From Deltaproteobacteria bacterium (GTDB lineage Bacteria > Bdellovibrionota > JACOXK01): a stretch of DNA of 64,000 bases. The stretch lies in assembly GCA_016186995.1 (NCBI GenBank), contig JACPKQ010000024.1:1-64000 (forward strand), written 5' to 3'. Shown here piece after piece: positions 63,998 through 64,000 of the stretch (position 1 is its first letter; each line of letters starts with the position of its first letter). The notes under the pieces were generated by a model. That model was not told where the DNA came from and did not search any database. It was given only the letters and a program-made list of their open reading frames with translations. The position numbers and the translations under genes are program-made.

Positions 63998-64000
63998 CTG

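Overview
The window is AT-rich, densely packed chromosomal DNA of a Gram-negative bacterium. The Gram-negative reading rests on LolA, lipoprotein signal peptides, a TonB-like energy transducer, MltD and NagZ. The mix of sigma-54 activators (bEBPs), MeaB, YqhQ/DUF1385, DUF374, Nif3 and a prfA-prmC-murA cluster next to an rpsU-dnaG-rpoD operon fits an uncultured Deltaproteobacteria/Bdellovibrionota-type lineage. This placement is an inference; no species can be named from sequence alone. No plasmid, phage, transposase or CRISPR array is visible.

Layout. 1-7 kb: signalling and envelope genes on the + strand (REC-GAF-PAS-kinase, uppP, single-domain response regulator, nadK, PP2C phosphatase, an M23 peptidase gene broken by an in-frame stop, a TonB-like protein). 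7-17 kb: two secreted subtilases, one behind a -24/-12 sigma-54 promoter and a hairpin that buries its Shine-Dalgarno (SD) sequence; an SDR, a lipoprotein, a TadG-like protein, a degenerate MobA-like gene, meaB and mltD. 17-22 kb: a GGCT-fold gene, a Fur-box-headed putative sRNA, a 48-aa lysine-rich protein, a Fis-like protein, pabB and cca. 22-32 kb: secA, YbjQ-like, asnS and oppABC. 32-38 kb: a membrane/HAMP/J-domain cluster, rnpB, rnhA, nif3 and a glycosyltransferase. 39-47 kb: one long minus-strand housekeeping cluster yqhQ-prfA-prmC-murA-rpsU-dnaG-rpoD followed by tRNA(CAT). 47-51 kb: a bEBP and a paralogue lacking the GAFTGA loop, with its own sigma-54 promoter, then lolA. 51-61 kb: pdaD-speB (arginine to agmatine to putrescine), uvrA, nagZ, an MFS transporter, a DUF374 acyltransferase and a GAF-bEBP. 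61-64 kb: tRNA-Val, two unknown secreted proteins, tRNA-Phe.

The most unusual layer is an invasion by short palindromic elements of several families. They fill intergenic regions, and copies also lie in frame inside coding sequences (the MobA-like gene, the YbjQ-like gene, the signal peptide of a secreted protein) and apparently inside helix P3 of the RNase P RNA. All three tRNA genes have partial tRNA copies beside them, fused to such hairpins. This recalls Rickettsia palindromic elements, but in a different lineage and with different sequences.

A second theme is sigma-54 control: two apparently intact bEBPs, one loop-less paralogue with a near-identical HTH, and two good -24/-12 promoters (subtilase and loop-less paralogue), together suggesting a local circuit. 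Two genes (uppP and a secreted protein) lack ATG/GTG/TTG at the expected start, and both have an ATC codon exactly 8 nt after the SD.
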